Part shown: positions 54,821 through 64,000 of the stretch, one piece after another
Position numbering within the stretch: the stretch's first letter is position 1
Layout: each line of letters begins with the position of its first letter
From: Hankyongella ginsenosidimutans
Lineage (GTDB): Bacteria > Pseudomonadota > Alphaproteobacteria > Sphingomonadales > Sphingomonadaceae
Length of the DNA: 64,000 nucleotides
Assembly: GCF_005144965.1 (NCBI RefSeq)
Contig: NZ_CP039704.1
Location: forward strand, 2,816,810-2,880,809
Reading direction: 5' to 3'
The notes under the pieces: model-generated
What the model was told of the DNA's origin: nothing
Seen by the model: only the letters and a program-made list of their open reading frames with translations
Database searches by the model: none
Translations under genes and position numbers: made by a program

Positions 54821-54881
54821 ACCCTTCCGTTTTGATTGGATCACTTTTGGTGAGGCAATCAAAACGGACAAGAAGGGTCTA
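54818..54881. repeat. Palindromic repeat family B, copy 3
   Basis: TAGACCCTTCCG and its counterpart CGGACAAGAAGGGTCTA flank inner arms GTTTTGATTG and CAATCAAAAC. It begins exactly at the stop codon of the second cupredoxin gene. Confidence 0.8.
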
Positions 54882-54936
54882 CACAAAGAAGAAACAATCA
54901 AGATCTAGAGCTTGATGACTTTACATTGATCCATCC

Positions 54937-55028
54937 GTCATCGCGAGGAGCCGCAGGCGACGCGGCGATCCATGGAAATACTGGTGTTCCTGGATTGCTT
55001 CGGCAGCTTTGCCGCCTCGCAATAACGA
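54937..55028. repeat. CGTCATCGCGAGGAGC-type long inverted repeat
   Basis: CGTCATCGCGAGGAGCCGCA at the left is mirrored by TGCCGCCTCGCAATAACG at the right, with inner arms GCGGCGATCCATGG and CTGGATTGCTTCGGC. This is the common alphaproteobacterial intergenic element that ends in ATCCATGG and CTGGATTGCTTC. It lies just after the wzi stop. Confidence 0.8.
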
Positions 55029-55050
55029 TTCCAGCAAATGTCATTACGCT

Positions 55051-56542
55051 CTAGAACTGCCCCTGCCAGCGCAGCTCGCTGCACGTCGCCGTCGCGCCGC
55101 CCCGGTGTATTCGGCTGGTCGGTCTGGTAGCGCAGTTCTCCGGCGATATCGCCCCAGCGGGTGGGGAAATTGGCCCCGAACTCGCCGATCCAGAGCCGTT
55201 CGGTATTCCGGCTGATGTGAAAGCCGGGCGTGTCGGTCACGTTGATGTTCGCGCGCCGAAGCGCTGCACTCAGGCGGTTGTTGCGCGGATCGGTTATGCT
55301 GGCGCTAAGGCTGTAAAGCTGGGAGTCGCCATCCAGGCTGAACCCGATCGGGCGGTCCTTGAAACTGTAGCCGTCCCGGTAGATGAAGTTCAGATACGTC
55401 ACGCCCGGACTGCGGCCGTTCGGCGTATTCTCCCCGAAGTAGCGCACGCCGTAGGTGTCGGTCCACTCGATCCCCGCCGACCAGGTCCAGCCATCCAAGC
55501 CGCCGGACAGCCGCCCGCCGGCCAGATAGGAATAGACGTCCGGCAGAATGGCCGGACCGCCGCCGTCTTCCGCCAGCGCCTGCGCGTAGACCGTGCCGGT
55601 CATCGTGCGGCCGACCTCGCCGCCCCAGCGTGCATCGAAGGACACCAGCTGGTTGCCCGGCTGCTGTTGCGGATCGGACACATTCTCCGTGCCGGCCGCA
55701 ATGAAGGACCGCGTGAAGGTGGAAAAGCTGCACGGCGCCCCGAACCGCACAGCTGCGCCGTGCGCGAGACTGCAAATTCGAACTGCGATACCGGCTTGAA
55801 GGCGAAGCGGAAACTGTGGACCAGCGGGTGTTCGAAATCCGTACGGTCGCCGTCCAGGCGGCCGACGAAAACTCGAAGCTCCACGGCCCGAGCCAGCGCA
55901 GCACCGGCACATCGAAGGCATAGGGCTGCATGCGCTTGATGCCGACCCTCTGGAATGGGCGTGTGCTGTTGGACAGCAGCAGCGCGCTCTCCTGGCCCGG
56001 CCCCCACCAGCTCTCGACGGTGCCGACATAGACGCCCCAGTTGCCGAAGCTATGGACGCCATAGACATCGTCGAAATGATAATCGACCCCGACTGGCCAT
56101 GGCGATAACCGACGCCATAGCTGACATAGCTGTTCTCGCTGAAGTTATGCTCGACCCGGACGCTGCCCTGCGCATCCTCGCGGTTGGTGTCCGCGAAGGT
56201 GCGCACCAGCTTCGAGTCCGTGCCTGCGCCCAGCTCTGCGCTCACCAGCGTCGATTGCTGGGCCAGATCCATATGGCGGCGTATGCGGTTGACCCGCACC
56301 ACCAGATGCGGCGGCAGCTTGTCGATCTGCCAGCGCTCCGACAGGGCCGCGATCTGCCGCCAGGGCAGCGGCCAGCTGGTGATCGGCCCGCGAATCATGC
56401 CCGCGTCGGCCAGCGCCTCGATGTCCTCCCGCAGCTGCCGGTCGCCGACCTCTGCCCATGGCCTGGCGAGTGCTGGTGCGGCCAGCGTCAGGGTGGCAGT
56501 CGCCAGCAGGGTGGACAGGGCGCGGGATAGGCGGAGCGTCAT
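55051..56542 (-). CDS. wzi: Wzi-family capsule assembly outer-membrane protein (frameshifted)
   Basis: A signal peptide (LSTLLATATLTLAAPALA) precedes PWAEVGDRQLREDIEALADA and a beta-barrel of about 460 residues. Family-typical stretches are ESWWGPGQESALLLSNSTRP (GPGQ region), YAFDVPVLRWLGPWSFEFFV and a C-terminal ELRWQGQF ending in a barrel-type Phe. Frame breaks occur near 56105, 56075, 55880, 55735 and 55085. Wzi anchors group 1 capsule at the cell surface in Enterobacteria; no capsule genes are visible in the window, so the local role is unclear. Confidence 0.82.
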
Positions 56543-56618
56543 CGGGGTCTCGTGTTTGAGGCATCCCAATGTGCTAACGGGCGGTGGTCCCCGGCGCAAC
56601 AGAAGGTGCGGCCAAGTA

Positions 56619-58839
56619 TCAGCGCCGGCCACGCCGATGCAGCAGACGTGGCGGCCGCTGGGCAAACGCCGGCTCCGGACGGTCCGCGAGCGCCAGACGC
56701 AGGGTGCCGGTCAACACGTCGGCATCGACCAGCCGCACGTCCAGACGCATGCCGACCGTATAGCGCACGCCCGTCGAGGCGCCCTCGAGGCTCTGGGTCG
56801 CGTCATCGACGTGGAAGCGCTCGTCGCCCAGGGTCGAGATGGGCACAAGGCCGTCGCCGCCGCTCTCCACAAGTGCTACGAACAGGCCAAAGCGGGTCGC
56901 GCCAGTCACCCTGCCGGGCATGACGGCCCCGATGCGGCCGGACAAGTATTGCGCCACATAGCGATCGATGGTGTCGCGCTCGGCCATCATGGCCCGGCGT
57001 TCGGTCATGGAGATGTGATCCGCCGTTGCGCCGAGGCTGCGCAGGTCCTGGTCGCCAAGCCCGTCCTCGCCCAGATCGAGCGCGCGCACCAATGCCCGGT
57101 GCACCAGCAGGTCGGCGTAGCGGCGGATCGGCGAGGTGAAATGCGCATAGGACGCCAATGCCAGGCCAAAGTGGCCGACATTGTCGACCGAATAGACTGC
57201 CTGGGTCTGCGTGCGCAGGATCTGCTCGCTGATTTCTTCGACGGACTGGGAGCCAGCCGTCCGCCGGAGGATATCGTTGAACAGCGCCGGCCGCAGGACC
57301 TGACCGAGCGCCAGCGGCACACCCAGCGACTCAAGATAGGTCTTCAGCGCCATCACCTCTCGCGCGGCGGCGCTTCATGGATACGGTAGACGCACGGGAA
57401 CGCGGCCTGCTCCAGCGCCTTGGCGGCGCTGACATTGGCGGCGATCATGAAATCCTCGACCACCCGGTGCGCATCGAGCCGCTCGCGGCGGCGAACCCCG
57501 ACCACCCGACCGTCTGCGTCCAGTTCGATGCGCTTCTCCGGCAGATCGAGGTCAAGCGGTTCGCGCCGCTGGCGCGCGGCATCGAGCGCGCGCCAAGCCC
57601 CCACAACGGCTCCAGGAGCGGCAGGGCATCGCCCGCCTGCGCGTCGATCACCGCCTGGGCGTTCTCGTAGGCGATGTTGGCGGCAAGCCGGATGCGGGCG
57701 CGCTCGAACCGGAAACCGGTCACTGCGCCGCGCGGCCCCACGCTCATGTGGCAGACCAGCGCCGCCTTGTCCGTGCCGGCTTTCAGCGAGCAGGCGTCCG
57801 CCGACAGCGCCTCGGGCAGCATCGGCACGACGCGATCCGGGAAATAGGCGGAGTTGCCGCGTCGGTGCGCCTCCCGGTCGATGGCGTCGCCGGGGCGGAC
57901 ATAGTAGCTCACGTCGGCGATGGCGACCGCAATGCGCCAGCCGCCACCCTCCACGGGTTCGGCCCAGATCGCGTCGTCATGGTCGCGCGCGTCCAGGGGA
58001 TCGATGGCGACGAACGGCATGGCGGTCAGGTCGGCGCGTGCCCCAGCGGCCGCGTGGCGGCGCGCGCTGCCTCCGCAAGCGCCGCGTCGTCGAAGCGCGC
58101 CGGCAGGCCATGCTGCGATATCGCGATCAGCGACAGCGCGCGCGGACCGAACGGATCGCCCAGGCGCTCCAGCACCCGCACATTCTGCAAGCCAAGCGCC
58201 CTGTGGCGCGCCATCGGCTCGGCAGAGACCAGCTCGCCGACCCGTGCATCCCCGAGCATGTCTTCCGGGATGTTGAATTCCATGCGCAGTCGCTTGTCGG
58301 TCGGGATCAGCCGGAAGTACGCACCTTCCGCCTTGACGACCCCCAGCACCAGTTCAGCCACGCGCTCAAGCCGCTTCAGCACCTGCGCACGCGCCCGGCC
58401 CGGCTGCCCGTCGATGCGCGCCATGAAACGGTCGCCCAGACCCAAAGCGGCAGTGCGCGGCCGGTGCTTCTGGCCAGGGTGCGGGCCCCTCGCTCACCCG
58501 GATGCGCGGCGGTCGGTCCGGCCCCGCCCACTGCTCCGGCTCGGCATAGACGTCGCCGTCGCTGCGCACCTCGACCACCTTGAGCACGCCGACACGCGGC
58601 AGGCTGCCGGCAACGCCGTAGCTGCGCGCCGGACCGCGCTGCAGAGCCCCATCCGCCTCCATGTCCTTCAGCAGGGCGCGCAACGCACCGCGATCCCGCA
58701 CGCCGAATGCTTTGGCGATATCGCGCTTGCCGACCGTGGCCGGCGCAGTCTCGATGAAGCGGCGGATCTGCTCGCGGTCGGGCAGCCCATCGGCCGAGGC
58801 GGCGATATCGGGCCGGCCCTGACCGCGCTTGCGGGTCAT
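56619..58839 (-). CDS. rnr: Ribonuclease R (frameshifted)
   Basis: A 3'-5' exoribonuclease of about 740 residues. The N-terminal winged helix is [20 protein letters not shown], followed by cold-shock-like domains. The RNB catalytic Asp cluster is [17 protein letters not shown], followed by [39 protein letters not shown] and [18 protein letters not shown] are diagnostic. The S1 domain is [17 protein letters not shown]. Frameshifts lie near 58470, 57605 and 57358. The ATG overlaps the topA stop (ATGA). Confidence 0.94.
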
Positions 58840-61523
58840 TTCGCCTTCGCCGCGCGTCCAGCTTTGGCCGTCTTGGGCTTGGTAGCCTTGGTCTTGGCGG
58901 CCGTGGGCTTGGTGGCCGTGGGCTTGGCGGCCTTGGCCGGTGTCTTCGCGGCGGCGGCCTTGGCGGGCTTTTCGCCGGCGCTTTCCTGGGCGCTGCACGC
59001 TTCACAGGCTTCTTGCCCCCACCCTTGGCAGCCCGATCGGCGATCAGCGCCAGCGCCTGCTCGAGCGTCACCGCCTCGGGCGACACATCCTTGGGCAGAG
59101 TGGCGTTGGTTGTGCCGTCGGTCACATAGGCACCGTAGCGGCCGTTCATCACTTTGATCGCCGCGCCCGCCTCGTTGGCGCCAGATCGCGCAGCGCCGAC
59201 GGCCCGGCCCGGCCCGGCCGGTTCGCCTTGTCGGCAAGTGCTACGACCGCCTGGTTCATGCCGATCGTCAGTGCGTCCTCGGTTGACTTCAGCGACACAT
59301 AGGCCCCGTCATGGGCGATGTACGGCCCGAAGCGGCCGATGCTGGCGGTGATCGGCTTGCCGGTTTCCGGATGCTGGCCGATGGTGCGCGGCAGGCTGAG
59401 CAGTCGCAGCGCCAGTTCCAGCGACAGCGCCTCGGCCGGCACATCGCGCGGCAGGGAGGCGCGCGGCGGCTTGGGCGCGCCCTTTTCCGCCGGGTCCTCG
59501 CCAAGCTGCACATAGCGGCCGAAGCGGCCGGTGCGCAGGGTAACCGGCAGGCCGGTCGCAGGGTCGGTCCCCAGCAGTTGCGGCCCATCGTTGGCAGCAT
59601 CCGCCGTTGCGTCCTCGGCACCGAACGGGCGGGTATACTTGCACTCCGGATAGTTGGGCAGCCGATGAAGGCACCAAACTTACCGGTTTTCAACGACAGC
59701 CGACCTTGCTGGCAAGTCGGGCACAGCCGTGGATCGCTGCCATCGGCGCGGGCCGGAAACAGCAACGGCTCGAGAAACCGGTCCAGCGCCTCGACGACGT
59801 CCGACGGGCGCTGATCGAGGATTTCCTTGGTCTTGGGCTGGAAATCGGCCCAGAAATCACGCAGTACCTGCTTCCACGCGAGGTCGCCGGCGGAAATGGC
59901 GTCCAGCTGGTTTTCCAGGTCGGCGGTGAAATCATAGCCGACATAGCGGGCGAAGAACTTTTCCAGAAACGCCGTCACCAGCCGCCCCTTGTCTTCCGGC
60001 AGGAAGCGGTTCTTGTCCATGCGCACATAGGCGCGGTCGCGCAGGGTCTGCAGGATCGAGGCATAGGTCGAGGGGCGACCGATGCCCAGCTCCTCGAGTT
60101 TCTTGACCAGCGAGGCCTCGGAATAGCGCGGCGGCGGCGTGGTGAAATGCTGGGTCGCCTCGACCGCCTGCGGGTCCGCCTTGCCGCCCTCGGTCAGCGG
60201 CGGCAGACGACGGTCCTCTTCGTCCGCGCTGTCGTCGACCCTCCTGATAGAGCGCCAGGAAGCCGGGGAACAGCACGACCTGCCCGGTTGCGCGCAGGCC
60301 GGTCTTGCCGTCGGCGGCTGCCAGGTCCGCCGTGGTCCGCTCCAGGCGGGCGCTGGCCATCTGCGAGGCCAGGGTCCGCTTCCAGATCAGCTCGTAGAGC
60401 TTCGCCTGCTCGGGCGACAGCGCGCGGCGCACGCTGTCCGGCCCACGGAACAGATCGGTGGGGCGGATCGCCTCGTGGGCTTCCTGGGCGTTCTTGGCCT
60501 TGGCGCTGTAGGCGCGCGGCTTGTCCGGCACATAGTCCGGGCCGTGCTCGCGCTCGATCAGGCGGCGCGCGGCGGCGATCGCTTCGCCGCTGATCTGGAC
60601 GCCGTCCGTGCGCATGTAGGTGATGAGGCCAGTCGTCTCGCCGTCCAGCGTGACGCCCTCGTATAGCTGCTGAGCGATCCGCATGGTCTGGCTGGCGGTG
60701 AAGCCGAGCTTGCGGGCCGCTTCCTGCTGCAGGGTCGATGTCGTGAAGGGGGTGCCGGGTGGCGCTGGACCGGTTTTTTCTCGACGCTGGCGATCGTGTA
60801 GCGACCGGCCGCGACATCCGCCTTGGCCGCCATGGCCGTGGCCTCGTCCGGCAGGTCGTACTGCCCGAGCTTGGCACCGCGCCACTGAACCAGGCGCGCG
60901 TCGAACACCTGGCCCTTCTCGTCGCGCATGCTGGCGCCGATCGTCCAGTACTCGCGCGCATGGAACCGCTCGATCTCGGTCTCGCGTTCGCAGATCAGAC
61001 GCAGCGCAACCGACTGCACCCGCCCTGCCGACTTGGCACCCGGCAGCTTGCGCCACAGCACCGGCGACAGGGTGAAGCCGACCAGATAATCAAGCGCGCG
61101 CCGCGCGAGATAGGCGTCGATCAGATCGGCGTGCAGGTCACGCGGGGCGGCCATCGCCTTGGTGACCGCCGACTTGGTGATCTCGTTGAAGGTCACGCGC
61201 TGCACGCCGCCCTTGGGCAGCGCTTTCCGGGCGCGCAGCACTTCCATCAGGTGCCAGGAAATCGCCTCGCCCTCGCGGTCAGGGTCGGTCGCGAGCACCA
61301 GGCGGTCGGCACCCTTGAGCGCGTCGACGATCGCTTTGACCTGCTTGCTCTTCTCCGCCTGCACCTCCCAGTGCATCTGGAAGTCGGCGTCCGGCTCGAC
61401 CGAGCCGTCCTTGGGCGGCAGATCGCGCACATGGCCGTAGGAGGCGAGAACCGTATAGTTGCCGCCCAGATATTTGTTGATGGTCTTCGCCTTGGCCGGC
61501 GACTCGACGATCACAACGTCCAT
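58836..61523 (-). CDS. topA: DNA topoisomerase I TopA (frameshifted)
   Basis: A type IA topoisomerase of about 895 residues. TOPRIM domain: [18 protein letters not shown] and [15 protein letters not shown]. The catalytic Tyr is in [14 protein letters not shown], and [16 protein letters not shown] is typical. C-terminal zinc-ribbon motifs include [20 protein letters not shown], and several TOPRIM C-terminal repeats ([17 protein letters not shown]) follow. The protein ends in an unusual Lys/Ala/Thr-rich tail ([16 protein letters not shown]). Frame breaks lie near 60775, 60240, 59665, 59510, 59180 and 58985. Confidence 0.95.
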
Positions 61524-61610
61524 GCAGTCAGGCCTCGCCTCTCTGGCCGCATCCGGCCGAACGGGCGCGAGCGTTACTCGAAGCAAGCAGGCAAGCGCAA
61601 TCCCCAGATT

Positions 61611-62714
61611 TCACAACGCTGGCGCAACAAGACTCACCCGATTGCCGGCATGCCGGACCAAACGGCCTGCCAATTCAAGCTCCAGCAGCGCAAAGCGACC
61701 TGCCCCGGCGGGACATGCGACCAACGGACCAGATCGTCGATCGGGACCGGCGTGACCGAAAGCAGGGCCAGAACCGCCGCGCGCGCCGCATCGTCCGGCT
61801 CGCCATCATCGCATGCTTCAGCCACAGTAAGCGGCGGCGGAGCATATGGGCCGGCAAGCGGTGCCAGACATTCCAGAACGTCCGCAGCGCTGGTCACGAG
61901 GGTCGCGCCGGTGCGGATCAGGTCGTTGCAGCCTTGCGCGCGCGGCTCCAGCGGCGAACCTGGCACCGCCATCACCTGCCGGCCCTGCTCCCCGGCCAGC
62001 CGCGCCGTAATCAGCGAGCCGGACTTGGGCGTCGCCTCCACCACGACCACCCCGAGCGACACCCCGGAGACGATACGGTTGCGCCGCGGGAAATGCCGTG
62101 CCTGCGGCTGCGCGCCCAGCGGTTGCTCCGACAGCACGACCCCTTGCTCGGCGATCGCCGCCTGCAGTGCGTGATTTTCGGGCGGATAGACGACATCTGC
62201 GCCCCCTGCCACCACGCCGATGGTCCCTCCCGCGGGTGCTGCCAGCGCGCCCTTGTGCGCCGCGGTATCGATGCCGCGCGCAAGGCCGGAGACAACCGTG
62301 CAGCCGTGCGCCGCCAGATCGCGGGCGATCGTGCCGGCCAGACGCAGGCCGGCGGCGGAAGCATTGCGGGCGCCGACCATAGCGACAGCCTGCACCTGCA
62401 GGGGAGAGCCGGCCCAGCGCCAGCAGAACAGGCGGCGCGTCGTCGATCTGAGCCAGCAGACCAGGATACTCCGCCGTGTCGACGAACAGCCAGCGGCCGC
62501 CGAGCTTCAGGCCGGCCGCGAACTCGGCTTCCACGGCCTGCAGGCTGGCCAGGGTGAAACGCGAGGCACCGCCGCGCCGCGCAAGATCCGGCAGCCGCTC
62601 CAGCGCATGACGGGCACTGCCGAAGCGCGCCAGCAACTGCCGGTAAGTGACCGGGCCAACCGTCTCCGTGCGGATCAATCGCAGGCGCGCACGCTGCTCG
62701 TCATCTTGCAACAT
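61611..62714 (-). CDS. dprA: DNA-protecting protein DprA (frameshifted)
   Basis: Loads RecA on incoming single-stranded DNA during transformation. An N-terminal SAM/HhH-like region (TYRQLLARFGSARHALERLP) precedes the extended Rossmann fold: AVAMVGARNASAAGLRLA, VVSGLARGIDTAAHKGAL, YPPENHALQAAI and RNRIVSGVSLGVVVVEA. A C-terminal winged helix has VTPVPIDDLVRWSHVPPGQV. About 367 residues. Frameshifts lie near 62410 and 61690. Located between topA and plsY, the standard order. Confidence 0.93.
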
Positions 62715-62769
62715 GCGAAGAACAGTGCAGGCGACTCGCGCCCGAAGTCAAACCGTCTGGTGCACGAGC

Positions 62770-62835
62770 GTCCTGAATCTGAAATCAGTTGCACCCAATA
62801 TCATAGTGGAGCGAACTTCGATCCACGACACAAGG
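62770..62835 (+). repeat. Interspersed repeat family C, copy 2
   Basis: TCCTGAATCTGAAATCAGTT, then GCACCCAATATCA, then GCGAACTTCGATCCACGACA. The two ends match 20590-20740 but the central about 85 bases are absent. It lies between dprA and the 3' end of plsY. Confidence 0.75.
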
Positions 62836-62860
62836 GACTTGCACGCAGATCGACGCAGGT

Positions 62861-63521
62861 TCAGCGGCGCCGCAAGGCCTCGACAACGTCATCCCAGCTG
62901 AAGCGGGTCCGGGGCCGCATCCCCGGGTTCTGTTTTTCGCGCCGATCCGGGGTTCCGTGCCTGCGCGCAGGCGGGCGATGTTGGCGCTGTGTTTGAACCA
63001 GACCAGCGCCGCCATGACCACGCTTGCCGCCACCGCATCGGTACGGCCGAGCAGAGCCGTCACCACCGGCGGCACCAGAACGGCGACAAGCGCGGCGAGC
63101 GAGGAATAGCGGAACAGCCGCGCCACCAGCAGCCAGGCGAGTGCGACGCCGGCAAAGGCGACCGGCGACAGCGCCAGCATCACCCCGATGTAGGTGGCGA
63201 CGCCCTTGCCGCCCTTGAACTTCAGCCAGACGGGGTAGAGATGCCCGAGGAAGGCCGCCACGCCGACCAGTGCCGACAGGCCCGGGGCATAGGCCAGCGC
63301 CAGCCACACGGGACTGCGCCCTTCAGGGCGTCCAGCAGGAGGGTGGCCGCCGCCAGCCCCTTGTTGCCGGTGCGCAGCACATTGGTCGCCCTGATATTGC
63401 CGGAGCCGATCGAACGGATGTCGCCCAGGCCAGCGGCCCGGGTGAGCAGCAAACCATAGGGCACAGTGCCGCTCAGATAGCCGGCCAGCAGCCAGAGGAC
63501 GACACTGCCGCTACTCTCCAA
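62861..63521 (-). CDS. plsY: Acyl-phosphate glycerol-3-phosphate acyltransferase PlsY (frameshifted)
   Basis: A membrane acyltransferase of about 220 residues that makes lysophosphatidate. Motif 1 is [20 protein letters not shown], motif 2 [20 protein letters not shown], and motif 3 the stretch [13 protein letters not shown]. Multiple helices are evident ([20 protein letters not shown]). Frameshifts near 63320 and 62935 lead to the true end ([10 protein letters not shown]). The start shown is TTG 63521; an ATG at 63534 would work if a base is lost in the TTTTT run. Confidence 0.92.
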
Positions 63522-63616
63522 GGCAAAAACTCATTATCCAAAATCCCACATGTTTCGAAATCACTGCATAGCGCCCCAACTTGTCGACACGCAAGGAACG
63601 GCCTACAGACGCGGCG

Positions 63617-64000
63617 ATGACATCGCCGCCCGACCGTTTCTGCATCGCCCTCGCGCAGATCAACCTCAGCGTGGGCGACTTTGCCGCCAATGCGGCCGCC
63701 ATGCTGGCGATGCGCGCGCAGGCCCGCACGGCGGACGTCATCCTCTACCCGGAGCTGGCGCTGGTCGGCTATCCGCCGGAAGACCTGGTGATGAAGCCGG
63801 CGCTGCAGCAGGCCGCGGCGCGCGCGCTGGAGGAGCTGGCGCGGCAGACGGCGGACGGTGGCCCGGCAATGCTGGTCGGCACCTGCCATGTCGAAAACGG
63901 CAAGACCTACAATGCCGGCGTCGCCCTGCTCGATGATGGCCGCGGTCCTACGTTCTGAATGCGGATGCGAACATGGCCGCCCGGCTGCCGCAGTGGCGTG
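63617..64000 (+). CDS. nadE: Glutamine-dependent NAD+ synthetase NadE, N-terminal part (partial)
   Basis: The visible 128 residues are the nitrilase-like glutaminase domain: FCIALAQINLSVGDFAANAA, the catalytic Glu in YPELALVGYPPEDL, and HVENGKTYNAGVALLDDGR. A frameshift near 63952 interrupts the frame just before the window end. The missing C-terminal half should hold the NAD synthetase domain. Divergent from plsY. Confidence 0.9.

Overview
The window comes from a high-GC alphaproteobacterium. The lineage call rests on gene order: dusB-ntrB-ntrC-ntrY-ntrX-hfq-hflX, argH-lptM-lysA-DUF4175, cpdR beside an N-formylglutamate amidohydrolase, and etfB-etfA near a 3-hydroxybutyryl-CoA dehydrogenase. 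I cannot name a genus. Most long genes, including core ones (topA, rnr, ntrB, lysA, etfA), carry one or more 1-2 base frameshifts, often in short G/C runs. This looks like indel error in the assembly rather than real gene decay. Coordinates below give the inferred whole gene, spanning the frameshifts.

The main finding is a sulfoquinovose (SQ) / sulfoquinovosyl-glycerol (SQGro) catabolic locus at about 4.5-18.9 kb. A minus-strand operon with overlapping genes encodes a GH31 sulfoquinovosidase, a LacI-type regulator, an aldo-keto reductase (SmoB-like) and an SsuD-like SQ monooxygenase (SmoC-like). Divergent from it is a TonB-dependent receptor. Next come an MFS permease on the minus strand and a second overlapping plus-strand operon: YeiH-type sulfate/sulfite exporter, GlpD, NADPH-FMN reductase, a RibB-like protein and GlpK. 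The inferred route is outer-membrane uptake of SQGro, inner-membrane import, hydrolysis to SQ plus glycerol, FMNH2-dependent desulfonation to 6-oxo-glucose and sulfite, reduction to glucose, sulfite export, and glycerol entry to glycolysis through GlpK/GlpD. The RibB-like protein lacks the acidic active-site loop of DHBP synthase, so it is the least understood member.

Region by region: 1-1.2 kb, a DUF2721 membrane protein and a YpfJ zinc peptidase. 1.3-4.4 kb, putA. 4.5-18.9 kb, the SQ locus, then tRNA-Val. 19-20.5 kb, cpdR and an N-formylglutamate amidohydrolase. 20.8-22.8 kb, a plcP-agt pair of the phospholipid-to-glycolipid remodelling type, then a HAD hydrolase. 23.5-27 kb, an Mla-type lipid transporter (mlaE-mlaF-mlaD-lipoprotein). 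27-38 kb, rmuC, galU, DUF4175, lysA, lptM, argH, a GST, a hydroxyacyl-CoA dehydrogenase and a DUF4268 protein. 38.7-41.6 kb, etfAB and a PEP-CTERM SGNH hydrolase. 41.7-50.7 kb, hflX-hfq-ntrXY-ntrCB-dusB. 51-54.8 kb, a locally AT-richer cluster of a di-haem peroxidase, two cupredoxins and a chemoreceptor. 55-64 kb, Wzi, rnr, topA, dprA, plsY and the start of nadE.

At least two families of small palindromic intergenic repeats are scattered through the window. Several copies lie directly on the stop codons of flanking genes. Standard alphaproteobacterial inverted repeats also occur. I found no CRISPR array, rRNA, prophage or transposase.
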